A stretch of DNA of 7,427 bases, from NCBI GenBank assembly GCA_021797365.1, contig JAJZZU010000117.1:1-7427 (forward strand). The letters are read 5' to 3'. The notes under the pieces were generated by a model, which saw only the letters and a program-made list of their open reading frames with translations, was not told the DNA's origin and did no database searches. This document shows positions 1 to 6,152 of this stretch, one piece after another. Both the position numbers and the translations under genes were made by a program. Each line of letters begins with the position of its first letter. The stretch's first letter is position 1. This DNA comes from Pseudomonadota bacterium (GTDB taxonomy: Bacteria > Pseudomonadota > Gammaproteobacteria > Acidiferrobacterales > Acidiferrobacteraceae).

Positions 1-527
1 CGTAGGGCTGGTGGTCGCCACCGCCCATGTCCAGGGGGCCACGGCCCTCCCCGCCCTGCGCCATGGCCGGGGGGCTTTAAGTCCGGGGGACTTTGGCCAA
101 TCCCGGTCCGACCGATGTCTTTTAGCAGCCCGCCCCAAGGCCTCAGGAACCGCTGCCCTCGGTATAAGGCTGTGCACGAGGTCGGGGCGGCCGGTCCGCG
201 CGTGGGATCCGGATCCGCAGCCGCGTCGCGCAAGGCCTTCTGCGCCATCAAGGGCGTGTCCCCTTCAAGGCCTGCGACCGGGGTTTCGAGAACACCCACC
301 GCTATGTGCCCGGCGCCTTGGCCGCACTGTTTCTTATGCGCATGCCTGCTGCAAGCTGTGGGCCTAAGTCTCTCCGGCCGCCGGGTTTCCGGCCACCACA
401 AGGCTCCGGAACGGCGAGACGCCGCCCGATCGCGACACAAAATGGTGCGTCTGCGCTTCCCCGTCCCGTTGCAGTCCGGATTCCGGGCCCTGCGATTATC
501 GAAATCATGGGGTAGTTCCGGCATTCC
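1..527. other. Stretch without a supported gene
   Basis: Several frames are open across this GC-rich stretch on both strands, but none shows a recognisable domain, a good ribosome site or a convincing start. On the plus strand the frame 168-515 reads through VPFKACDRGFENTHRYVPG. On the opposite strand a frame over roughly 120-360 contains GHIAVGVLETPVAGLEGD. Either could be a gene remnant, but I cannot assign a family. The following SDR remnant on the minus strand ends at 528. Confidence 0.4.
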
Positions 528-1112
528 TTATTTCTCGGAAATCCGTCCGGCTTTTCCAGAGACCCTGGCAATCAAAAAATCATAGACGGGTATGGGCAAT
601 CGCCGGAGCATCCAGGCGACTACAGCCATCTGCCAGGGCAGCACCAACCACGGCCGGCCGCGGTCTATGGCACGCCGCATCTTCATTGCCGCCACGCTGA
701 CGGGCATGAGCCAGGACATGGGATAGTGATTGTCTGCGGTCATAGGCGTGTCGATATATCCTGGTGCGATGCAACAGACGCGGATCTGACCTTTGCGTAG
801 TTCCAGTCGCAGACTCTCCAGAAAGGCAATCAAACCCGCCTTGGAGGCGGAGTAGGCCGCCACCCCGGGCAGACCGCGCAGACCGGCGACACTGGCGATT
901 CCTGCGACCCGACCCCCGGGACCCAGATAGGGCAGGAAGGCGCTTACGGTATTTTCGACTCCGATGAGATTAATCTGGACAATGTCCGCGAACGCATCTC
1001 GATCCATTGGTTCCGAGCTCGAGGTATCGTGACCGATACCGGCATTGGCGATAACGATCCCGATCTCGCCAAAAGCCTCATGGCAGCGGGCGGCTAAGCC
1101 TGTAACCGCATC
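528..1112 (-). pseudogene. Short-chain dehydrogenase/reductase, N-terminus missing
   Basis: This is the C-terminal three quarters of an SDR-family NAD(P)-dependent oxidoreductase. The first in-frame ATG (1007) gives 159 residues, but homology-like sequence continues upstream in the same frame to about 1112 and includes the NAG turn (IVIANAGIGHD, about 1032-1058) that normally lies before it. Counted from that ATG, the catalytic set is present: Asn13 (INLIGV), Ser39 (GIASVAG), Tyr52 and Lys56 (YSASK). The tail with YPMSWLMPV and PVYDFL resembles SDRs of unknown substrate. The first roughly 60 residues, with the TGxxxGIG cofactor loop, are absent, and the sequence upstream belongs to a different broken gene. 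The product could not bind its cofactor normally, so I call it a 5'-truncated pseudogene. No start with a ribosome site is visible. Substrate unknown. Confidence 0.85.
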
Positions 1113-1170
1113 GCGGTTCGGGGGCGGTGACCGACCATGTGGCCGGCAATGCCGGCCATAGGCGCGCGGC

Positions 1171-1540
1171 CTACAATGTGCGGCGGGCCATGAGCGGCGC
1201 TAATCTGTAAGCCCGCTTCGTGCCGACGAGCACTGACCGCATGCGGGCGCGCGCGATCGCCGTGTACTACACGGGCGCGCTCAACCGCGGATAATGGCTC
1301 GTGGTGAGCGGCGCGATCACCAGGGGGTATTCGGCCCCTTTAGCCTTGTGCGTCGGATGGCATAGGCCAGCACGAGATCATCCAGCCCCCGCACGCAAGC
1401 GTCGTCTCGCGGTCATCCCGGGCTACGGTGACTGCCTGCTCGTCCTCGAACTGTCTCGATGCGCGCGGCGGTGCCGATGTCGTCGTTGCTGATGTCGTGC
1501 CGGCAGTTGTTGCGGGTCTGCGCGCCGCCGTCCACGATGT
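1171..1540 (-). pseudogene. RecD2-like SF1B DNA helicase, degenerate C-terminal remnant
   Basis: Minus-strand reading recovers the C-terminal blocks of RecD2-type ATP-dependent DNA helicases in the right order but in changing frames. Block 1 (about 1535-1470) has AQTRNNCRHDISNDDIGT, matching the family's SH3-like VMQTRNNYDKEVFNGDIG segment. Block 2 (about 1453-1390) has FEDEQAVTVARDDRE in another frame. Block 3 (about 1385-1356) has LDDLVLAYAI. Block 4, in a third frame, has THKAKGAEYPLVIAPLTTSHY (one residue over a usual motif window) and, after an in-frame TAG at 1267-1269, YTAIARAR and VLVGTKRA, matching the family's LLYTAITRAR and LVGxKKA blocks. Three frame changes and at least two stops make it non-functional. 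The Walker A half is not in the window; family sequence is lost above about 1540. The adjacent SDR remnant starts within 60-100 bases, suggesting a deletion joined two dead genes. Confidence 0.82.
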
Positions 1541-2029
1541 GAGCGCAGCAGCCGGCGTCTGGTAAATTCACATAGATGCACACCGATGTTTCGATACCGC
1601 GGCAATGCTGGTCTTGCACCCTGGAGAGGGCTCACAAGGCCCGGCCCCAGATCCAGGTCGAAACGGACGCACAGACCCGATGCGGCGAACGCGGTCACAT
1701 GGTTGTAGCCCATACCACCAAAACCCTGAACGAGACGCCCCGGCCGGCCGGTGGTATCGCCAAACCCCGTTACCATGGCCAGCACGTCGAGGTAGACGGC
1801 CCTGAACACACTGATAAGCGGCGGCTTAAAGTGGGTCCGGCTAGCGCATTCCAACAGATACAATCTAACACAACTGCACTCTTGACGTCTGGTCTTGGGA
1901 TATGGGACTGTTTGCTGTGGACGGGCATCGGTCGGGTGTCCCTTCCCTCTTTGGGCAGCCCGCTGTACGCGTGAGATGGAATCCGCACAAAGGGTAGTGG
2001 TCGATAATGAGCCCCAAGAGCATGCATAT
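1541..2029. other. Gene-free stretch between helicase remnant and exported protein
   Basis: No gene here can be supported. A long minus-strand frame covers it, but its first part is antisense to the exported-protein gene and its end is the helicase remnant in a wrong frame. The portion 1623-1835 of that frame has protein-like composition (VYLDVLAMVTGFGDTT, NHVTAFAASGLCVRFDLDLG) without a family I recognise; it might be an older gene remnant. A plus-strand frame 1576-1974 is equally anonymous. The promoter of the gene at 2042 should lie here, but no convincing -35/-10 pair is visible. Confidence 0.4.
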
Positions 2030-2034
2030 GGAGG
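2030..2034 (+). promoter_or_regulatory. Ribosome binding site deciding the 2042 start
   Basis: GGAGG, 7 bases before the ATG at 2042. It settles the start against a longer frame that opens at 1895 without a ribosome site. Confidence 0.75.
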
Positions 2035-2041
2035 TCTGCGT

Positions 2042-2716
2042 ATGAAGCGTCGCGTCGCCGCTCTTGTGGTTCTGGTCTGTGCACTATGGGGATTAGCGTG
2101 GCAGCCTGCGCAGGCGTACGTCGGCATATCGGTCAATGTGGGCGCCCCGGGGTTTGCATTCTCGTTTGGTGAAAACTTGAATGTCTTCTACGCGCCCCGC
2201 TACAGCGCCTATGTGTATGCGGACAACGGTCTTTATTATCGCTGGATTGATGACGGCTGGGTCTATTCGCGAGTGATCGTCGGCCCATGGTGGCCATTGG
2301 CGCCCACGGTATTCCTGCCACCTTTGCTGGCCTATGGTCCGCCGCCTCCGGTCGTGGCGTATCGCCCCTACTTCGTGTGGTGGCGCATGCGAGTCGCGCC
2401 CTGGTATGCGCAGGCCCACCCGCTCTGGTGGGCACGGCATCACCCGTTTCTTGCGCGATATGCACTGTGGCGGACACGCGTCATCCCCTTCTATCGGGCT
2501 CATCCGGGTATCCTCTGGCGGCGGCCTGTCGGCCGCATGATCTTTACGCATCGTTTTGTGCGGCGGCGGATGTGGCGCTATACGCTCCATCATCCCGCAT
2601 TCGCGGCACGTCATCCCTTGCTACGGCAGCGGGCTATGCGATATGCCCGGTTTCATCGCGGCTTCATCCGTCGCAGGCCACTCATGCCGCCCCGTTACCG
2701 ACGCTTCCGCCGGTGA
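2042..2716 (+). CDS. Exported Arg/His/Trp-rich protein of unknown function
   Basis: This gene encodes 224 residues. The ATG at 2042 is chosen because GGAGG (2030-2034) lies 7 bases upstream and because it starts a textbook Sec signal peptide: MKRR, a hydrophobic core at residues 5-20, and a PAQA cleavage site after residue 25. The mature part begins YVGISVNVG, then an aromatic segment (47-85: VFYAPRYSAYVYADNG and VDDGW-like WIDDGW), a Pro-rich stretch (86-110, with GPPPP at 99-103), and a strongly basic C-terminal half. That half repeats a unit: WRMRVAPWYAQAHP at 114-127 and WRTRVIPFYRAHP at 143-155, about 29 residues apart, with weaker HHPAFAARHP later. No Cys remains after cleavage. I do not recognise a named family; it resembles small Tyr/Trp/Pro-rich exported proteins of proteobacteria. 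Polyanion, envelope or metal binding through His is speculation. It appears intact and monocistronic. Confidence 0.82.
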   Translation: MKRRVAALVVLVCALWGLAWQPAQAYVGISVNVGAPGFAFSFGENLNVFYAPRYSAYVYADNGLYYRWIDDGWVYSRVIVGPWWPLAPTVFLPPLLAYGPPPPVVAYRPYFVWWRMRVAPWYAQAHPLWWARHHPFLARYALWRTRVIPFYRAHPGILWRRPVGRMIFTHRFVRRRMWRYTLHHPAFAARHPLLRQRAMRYARFHRGFIRRRPLMPPRYRRFRR

Positions 2717-2759
2717 GGGTTCCATGGGCGGGGGACGTGACGTTCGCCGACATAAGTTT

Positions 2760-2794
2760 GTGAGCCGCTCAAAGCGGCTATAGGGGTCGCTCAC
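2760..2794. repeat. Nested hairpins at the tnpA 3' end of the IS element
   Basis: AGCCGCT (2763-2769), CAA, AGCGGCT (2773-2779) forms a perfect 7-base stem. An alternative outer stem pairs GTGAGC (2760-2765) with GCTCAC (2789-2794). The two share bases and are mutually exclusive in part. Position downstream of tnpA suggests the right-end recognition hairpin of the element. It also lies 44 bases after the stop of the exported-protein gene and might end that transcript, but no T run follows. Confidence 0.7.
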
Positions 2795-2832
2795 GCGGCC
2801 CCGGTTCTTGGGGGCTACGTGACGGTGGCCCA

Positions 2833-3264
2833 TCAACGCCACAGGTTCATTTGGTCCAGGCGCTGATCTTCTTGCTCTTGGTTTCTGATGGACTCCCGGA
2901 TGGTGGCCTCATCGCGCCCGACCGTGGAGACAAAGCACCCTCGGGCCCAGAAGGGCAATCCTCCGAAGTTGTGTTTCCGTTCCCCGTACACGCGCGCCCA
3001 ATGAATGGCGCCCCGGCTCTTTGATAGAGCCCACCACCTGTGAGACTGCGTACTTGGGCGGAATCGATATCATCATATGCACATGATCCGACATCAGGTG
3101 GCCCTCCTCGATCCGGATGCCCTGCGTTCTGCCAGATTGCGGAAGACCTCGCCTAAATGTTGCCGCAATTGCGCATACAGCGTTTTTCGGCGACATTTCG
3201 GGATAAACATCCCTTGATATTGGCACTCCCACTTCGAGTGGCTGGAGTCTTGATACTCATCCAT
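2833..3264 (-). pseudogene. tnpA: IS200-family transposase TnpA, frameshifted
   Basis: TnpA of IS200/IS605 elements is a small Y1 HUH single-strand transposase. The 432 bases from ATG (3262-3264) to TGA (2833-2835) match the usual 140-150-residue size. The N-terminal part (SKWECQYQ, MFIPKCRRKTLYAQLRQHLG) and the C-terminal part (FWARGCFVSTVGRDEATIRE, EDQRLDQMNLWR) share one frame. The middle (GIRIEEGHLMSDHVHM, IPPKYAVSQVVGSIK) lies in another. A single-base loss near 3122-3126 and a single-base gain near 3008-3014 explain this. The HUH histidines (HVH) remain, but the residue that should be the nucleophilic Tyr in REYIRNQE is Ser (codon 2890-2892, one base from TAC). The gene is dead twice over. 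Family assignment is secure. Confidence 0.93.
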
Positions 3265-3280
3265 CGCGACATGTCCATGC

Positions 3281-3298
3281 GTGAGCTCGGCGGCTCAC
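3281..3298. repeat. Hairpin at the tnpA 5' end of the IS element
   Basis: GTGAGC (3281-3286), a six-base loop, GCTCAC (3293-3298) form a perfect stem just upstream of the tnpA start at 3264. It uses the same GTGAGC/GCTCAC words as the other end, so it is the likely left-end recognition structure. Confidence 0.65.
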
Positions 3299-3301
3299 AA
3301 A

Positions 3302-3581
3302 GGCGAGTTTCGTCGATGGACTCCCCTATGTGTCACACTTTAGCTGCCTCCCCGGCAGGGCCGGGGCCCCCTTTGTGGGCGAATTCGTGAAGCTCGCAGC
3401 CCAACCGGGGCGGCGTTCTACGGCCGGCGATCTTGCCCTCGTAGGATTCGAGCACAACATGACGGGTGAGCATACACGTCCTAGCAGCCGCCGTGGGCCA
3501 GCCTTCAGTTGACCGAAGTCAACGTGGGGCTGCGCTATCCCGAATTACAGTCGATCATTGGACGCACGGGCGTCATATTCC
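3302..3581. other. Stretch without a gene, holding one inverted repeat
   Basis: No supported gene. On the minus strand a short frame reads VVLESYEGKIAGRRTPP (about 3465-3415), protein-like but unassigned. The plus-strand frames are equally anonymous. The only clear structure is the inverted repeat at 3508-3523, described separately. Confidence 0.4.
3508..3523. promoter_or_regulatory. Perfect inverted repeat upstream of a signal-peptide remnant
   Basis: GTTGAC, CGAA, GTCAAC is a perfect 6-base inverted repeat with a 4-base centre. It sits 72 bases before the start at 3595, where an operator or 5' leader hairpin would be expected. There is no following T run, so a terminator is less likely. 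Function is inferred from position only. Confidence 0.35.
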
Positions 3582-3594
3582 GGAGGTCCCATGA

Positions 3595-3672
3595 ATGAAA
3601 ATACCACTTAGCCAGGCGATTTGTATACTCAGCAAGGTCTCGGTCGCGGCTGCGCCGGCATGGGCGGTATAA
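3595..3672 (+). pseudogene. Start of an exported-protein gene, broken after the signal peptide
   Basis: GGAGG (3582-3586) lies 8 bases before ATG 3595. The frame encodes 25 residues: MKIPLS, a hydrophobic stretch (QAICILSKVSVAAAPA) and AWA, a plausible signal-peptidase site, followed by one Val and TAA at 3670-3672. This is a complete Sec signal peptide with no mature protein, so I read it as the surviving 5' end of an exported-protein gene. The frame 3683-4237 just downstream could hold part of the body: it contains IEADWYRLDPFQDYR around 3820-3865. I cannot name the family. A nearby ATG at 3591 in another frame has a shorter spacing to the same ribosome site and stops after six codons. A genuine 25-residue peptide is possible but less likely in this decayed setting. 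Confidence 0.5.
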
Positions 3673-3682
3673 GATGCCGTAG

Positions 3683-4050
3683 GATGGCGGTCCTCATGGG
3701 CCCGCTAGCGGTGCCCGGGGGACCGGTAACGACATCCCTTACTCCGGTCATGCCCCGCGGCTTCGACTCATTACCCCTTGCCACTTACACTGGCCCTGCC
3801 ACGGACTCGTCCATCCCGTCATCGAGGCGGACTGGTATCGCCTTGATCCTTTCCAAGACTACCGTGCTAGTAAAGCAAGGATCGGCATGCCTAGACCTGC
3901 CTTACAAAAGCTGTCTGGCGCGTTCCGCGGGTCTGCGTCTTGTCGCCAGGGTGGCGATCGGCCTAGCCCGTTTCGCGCGCCACATACCCCATCTGCTGTC
4001 GGCACACATGGCCGTAGCGGGCGCATGCGGATAGGCAGGGATGGAGCGCG
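3683..4050. other. Unassigned stretch between signal-peptide remnant and regulator
   Basis: Two plus-strand frames are open here. One (3621-4034) ends in a hydrophobic, Ala/Arg-rich run (VARVAIGLARFARHIPHLL). The other, open from 3683, contains HWPCHGLVHPVIEADWYRLD and PFQDYRASK, which looks more like real protein. Neither has a ribosome site or a family I recognise. The promoter of the AraC-type gene should lie in the last 100-150 bases, but I see no clear boxes. Confidence 0.35.
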
Positions 4051-4062
4051 AGGAAAGCGTCC

Positions 4063-4962
4063 ATGCCCGTTGATCACGCTCATCGGATCTTTATCCGCAC
4101 GCACACCAGGGCGCGCGCACCGTATTTTGCGACACCGCCTATTGCAAGCGGTGGGGGCCATGGATTCTACGCGTTCGAGCATCATGCGCTTCCCGCTGGC
4201 AACCTTGGGTCCCACACGTTCGATGCCCATGTCCTGATGTTGTCGGTCGGACGCGATCCAGTGCGGTTCTGGAGCCGTCTCAATGGCCGCCCGGTCTCGG
4301 GTCTGATCGAACCTGGACGATTTCGGTTCCTGGCTCACGGCGATGCGCTATCGACATCGTGGGACGCGTCCCTTCAGGCATTCTTTTTGACGCTGCCAGA
4401 GCCCCTATTCGCGCAGGCGCTGGGGGGTGACGTCGGCAGACCCATGGAGCTCATTTCCAATCTGGTGCCTCACGAGGACAAGATATTGTCGCACCTGCTC
4501 CAGGCCATTAAGGCGTACGCACTGGGTCAGCGTCTGAGCGGGCGCCTGTTCGAACAATCCTTGTTGACTACGGTGTCCGCTCATGTCTTGGTGAGGTATG
4601 GTGCCGGCCGCCGGAGTCTCCTGCGCGGCCCGAACCTGCCTCTTTGGAAGCGCCGGAGACTCCAGGAATATATCCAGGACAACCTGCATTCTGATATTAG
4701 CATCGGTACACTTGCAATCACTATGGACATGAGCCCTTACCACCTTGGGCGGGCGTTTCGCGCGACAACCGGGAGGACCCTATGGCAATATGTCCTGGAA
4801 TGTCGCGCCAAGGAGGCGCGCCGACTGATAGCGGAGCGCCCCGACCGGCCCCTGTCCCACGTCGCCGACGCTTGCGGCTTTGAATCTTACTCGCAGTTCA
4901 TTGCGGCTTTCAGGAAGTTCCATGGACAATTACCCAGCGAGTTCCGTCGGTCCGTGACGTGA
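4063..4962 (+). CDS. AraC/XylS-family transcriptional regulator
   Basis: A 299-residue one-component DNA-binding regulator of normal family length. The N-terminal 180 residues form the variable sensing/dimerisation part (beta-rich HALPAGNLGSHTFDAHVLML at 41-60, then GLIEPGRFRFLAHGD at 80-94). The C-terminal 100 residues hold the two helix-turn-helix units. HTH1 is about 213-236 (ISIGTLAITMDMSPYHLGRAF, 21 residues here split at MDM). HTH2 is about 264-286, with the family signature ADACGFESYSQFIAAFRKFH and the closing G-x-x-P at 288-291. The ATG at 4063 has AGGAAA (4051-4056) 6 bases upstream. It is transcribed towards the cytochrome/membrane-protein unit and ends 83 bases from it. AraC regulators often control neighbours, but here the convergent arrangement gives no shared promoter, so its target is open. 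The ligand is unknown. Confidence 0.93.
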   Translation: MPVDHAHRIFIRTHTRARAPYFATPPIASGGGHGFYAFEHHALPAGNLGSHTFDAHVLMLSVGRDPVRFWSRLNGRPVSGLIEPGRFRFLAHGDALSTSWDASLQAFFLTLPEPLFAQALGGDVGRPMELISNLVPHEDKILSHLLQAIKAYALGQRLSGRLFEQSLLTTVSAHVLVRYGAGRRSLLRGPNLPLWKRRRLQEYIQDNLHSDISIGTLAITMDMSPYHLGRAFRATTGRTLWQYVLECRAKEARRLIAERPDRPLSHVADACGFESYSQFIAAFRKFHGQLPSEFRRSVT

Positions 4963-5045
4963 ATGGGCCTGGAGAGCCACGTAACACTGGCGTGCGGCGG
5001 TCCGGCGAAAACACGTCTGATGGACTCACAAACGCAGTGTCAGAT

Positions 5046-5603
5046 TCAGAATGCGAGGTGCGCCATCACGAGGATAATGGCCACCTGCATAAGCCCCTGC
5101 AGGCCGGCCAGCCGGAGGTTGATGCCGTTCAGGCGAACGATGCGTTCCCGATCGGGTGTCGCCCCGCCCAGTTCCCGCCAGATGCGAAAGCTGTTGGGCA
5201 GCAGTACTCCCAAACCGACGGCCGTCATCACAAGGACCATGGCGAGCGCCAAGATCACCCAAGGACGGAGAGGGTTCCCGGAGGCCAGAAGCCCTAATTT
5301 CACCGCCAAGAACCAGCCGGCCGTACCTGCGGTCAGGGAGACCATGGGGAAGAACAGAAGCGTTCGCGGCACCAGATAGGCGATCACCCCCGCCCGTACC
5401 GAGGGCTCCAAGCGGCGCATGACAGGGCCTAGAATGAAACCCATGAAGAGGTCCGCCCCCGTCCATAGCGCACCGCTCAGCACATGGATCCAGTTGAGCA
5501 GGTACAGGTCGTGGGCTCCAAGGGCGATGAGCAGGGCCGCCGGAAAGGCGATCGCCCACCAAGTCAGCTGGCGGGAGAGCGGCGCGCGTTTCGTGATGTC
5601 CAC
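5046..5603 (-). CDS. Polytopic membrane protein, CopD/DUF2269-like
   Basis: A 185-residue integral membrane protein with about five predicted helices: 15-33, 38-61, 76-106, 114-136 and 163-185. Histidines sit at the membrane ends of helices 1-2 (His31, His40 in NWIHVLSGALWTGADLF) and at His182. The WIHVLSGALWTGADLF segment resembles small CopD- or DUF2269-like membrane proteins and heme-binding helix pairs; this is resemblance, not proof. The start is GTG at 5601-5603: it is the first possible start after an in-frame TGA (5613-5615) that ends the cytochrome gene, and the first helix follows at once. No strong ribosome site precedes it, so translation probably depends on reinitiation by ribosomes finishing the cytochrome. 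A membrane partner for the exported cytochrome is the natural inference. Confidence 0.8.
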   Translation of the reverse strand: MDITKRAPLSRQLTWWAIAFPAALLIALGAHDLYLLNWIHVLSGALWTGADLFMGFILGPVMRRLEPSVRAGVIAYLVPRTLLFFPMVSLTAGTAGWFLAVKLGLLASGNPLRPWVILALAMVLVMTAVGLGVLLPNSFRIWRELGGATPDRERIVRLNGINLRLAGLQGLMQVAIILVMAHLAF

Positions 5604-5616
5604 TGAGGCCGCTCAG
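5603..5616 (-). promoter_or_regulatory. Stem-loop at the cytochrome stop / membrane-protein start
   Basis: On the mRNA strand CTGAG, CGGC, CTCAG forms a 5-base stem with a 4-base loop. The cytochrome stop TGA is in the 5' arm and the last G of the 3' arm is the first base of the GTG start. A translating ribosome would open it, so it fits translational coupling. The stem is short and its effect is inferred. Confidence 0.45.
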
Positions 5617-6152
5617 GGCCGCGGGCTCGTGGGCCCAGCCGTGGGTTTTTGGGGCACGAAGACGATATAGGGGGTCGTGGGGCGCTGGCCCGGCGGCGTA
5701 TAAGCCGGGGCCGGTCTGCCCATGGGGCCCAGGCCATGAATAAAGACATAGAGCGCCTTGAGGTCGCGCACGCCGAGCCGATGGATGTTCACCCAAGGCA
5801 TGGGCGGCCGCATGGGAAATTGCGGGAGCGGGGCCTTGCTTTTGAACATGGCCAACCACTGCGGCTCAGACACCCTCTGCACAAACAAGCGCAGGTTGGC
5901 CGGGTAGGTCGTCCCCCACGGCCCCTCGAAACCCACGGGGCTGCCCGTGAGCCAGCGGGTCATGGGCACCTTGCCGCCTGATGGATCCCAACCGGGCGTG
6001 TGGCAATCATTGCAGCCGCCTACCAAAACAAGGTATCGGCCGGCCTCCGCCGGAGTCGGTGCCCAGACATGAATCGGCGATGCGCCGGCGGCGGCACCGG
6101 GGACCGCAAGGATCCACAGCACTGCGATTTTCCAGACATTGTCTTTTGGCAT
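5613..6152 (-). CDS. Exported monoheme c-type cytochrome
   Basis: A 179-residue protein with an N-terminal signal peptide (MPKDNVWK, hydrophobic 9-22, AAAGA cleavage region at 20-24). The mature part carries one heme-c attachment motif, CNDCH (residues 47-51), within GRYLVLVGGCNDCHTPGWD. A likely axial Met is Met118 in RPPMPWVN. The tail after residue 145 is Pro-rich (RPAPAYTPPGQRPTTPY), a possible linker to a membrane or partner. The start at 6152 is preferred over a longer frame beginning at 6209 because it opens the signal peptide directly and GAGGG lies just upstream. It should act in the periplasm as an electron carrier; the redox partner is unknown, and the membrane protein immediately downstream is the best candidate. 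The stop TGA is followed nine bases later, in the same frame, by the GTG of that gene. Confidence 0.9.
   Translation of the reverse strand: MPKDNVWKIAVLWILAVPGAAAGASPIHVWAPTPAEAGRYLVLVGGCNDCHTPGWDPSGGKVPMTRWLTGSPVGFEGPWGTTYPANLRLFVQRVSEPQWLAMFKSKAPLPQFPMRPPMPWVNIHRLGVRDLKALYVFIHGLGPMGRPAPAYTPPGQRPTTPYIVFVPQKPTAGPTSPRP

Larger units (their letters stand above)
2757..3301 (-). mobile_element. IS200/IS605-type insertion element, inactivated
   Basis: The element is a broken tnpA flanked by related structured ends. TTTGTGAGCCG (2757-2767) is the exact inverse of CGGCTCACAAA (3291-3301), and just inside, GCTCACGC (2789-2796) is the inverse of GCGTGAGC (3279-3286). IS200-group elements carry subterminal hairpins that TnpA recognises as single strands; these pairs are the likely left (near 3301) and right (near 2757) end structures. 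The span of about 545 bases is a little shorter than typical IS200 members (about 700), so the true tips may lie outside or be lost. I cannot see an insertion target or an empty site. No tnpB is present. With tnpA dead, the copy could move only if TnpA were supplied from elsewhere. Confidence 0.72.

Noticed and set aside
1..64. Minus-strand ATG at 62-64 opening a Gly-rich frame off the left edge
   Set aside because: No ribosome site and only about 20 residues visible; cannot be supported.
11..585. Overlapping plus-strand frames in the first 585 bases
   Set aside because: Composition is typical of GC-rich non-coding frames, no family motif, no ribosome site.
1882..1906. TTGACG followed by TATGGG as a promoter for the exported protein
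   Set aside because: The spacing is only 13 bases and the -10 box is poor.
1423..2136. Long minus-strand frame of 237 codons
   Set aside because: It is antisense to the well-supported exported-protein start and its end covers the helicase remnant in a wrong frame; no ribosome site.
2763..2779. Hairpin as a rho-independent terminator
   Set aside because: No T run follows on either strand, and its words recur at the other end of the IS element, so an element end is the better explanation.
3440..3475. TCGAATCC-like string on the minus strand suggesting a tRNA T-arm
   Set aside because: The flanking bases do not form the arm and no acceptor or anticodon stem is visible.
3859..4338. Minus-strand frame opposite the AraC-type gene
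   Set aside because: Antisense shadow; the plus strand has a clear domain match and ribosome site.
5026..5859. 277-codon minus-strand frame
   Set aside because: Shadow of the cytochrome and membrane-protein genes, Pro/Arg/Gly/His-rich as expected for an off-frame reading.
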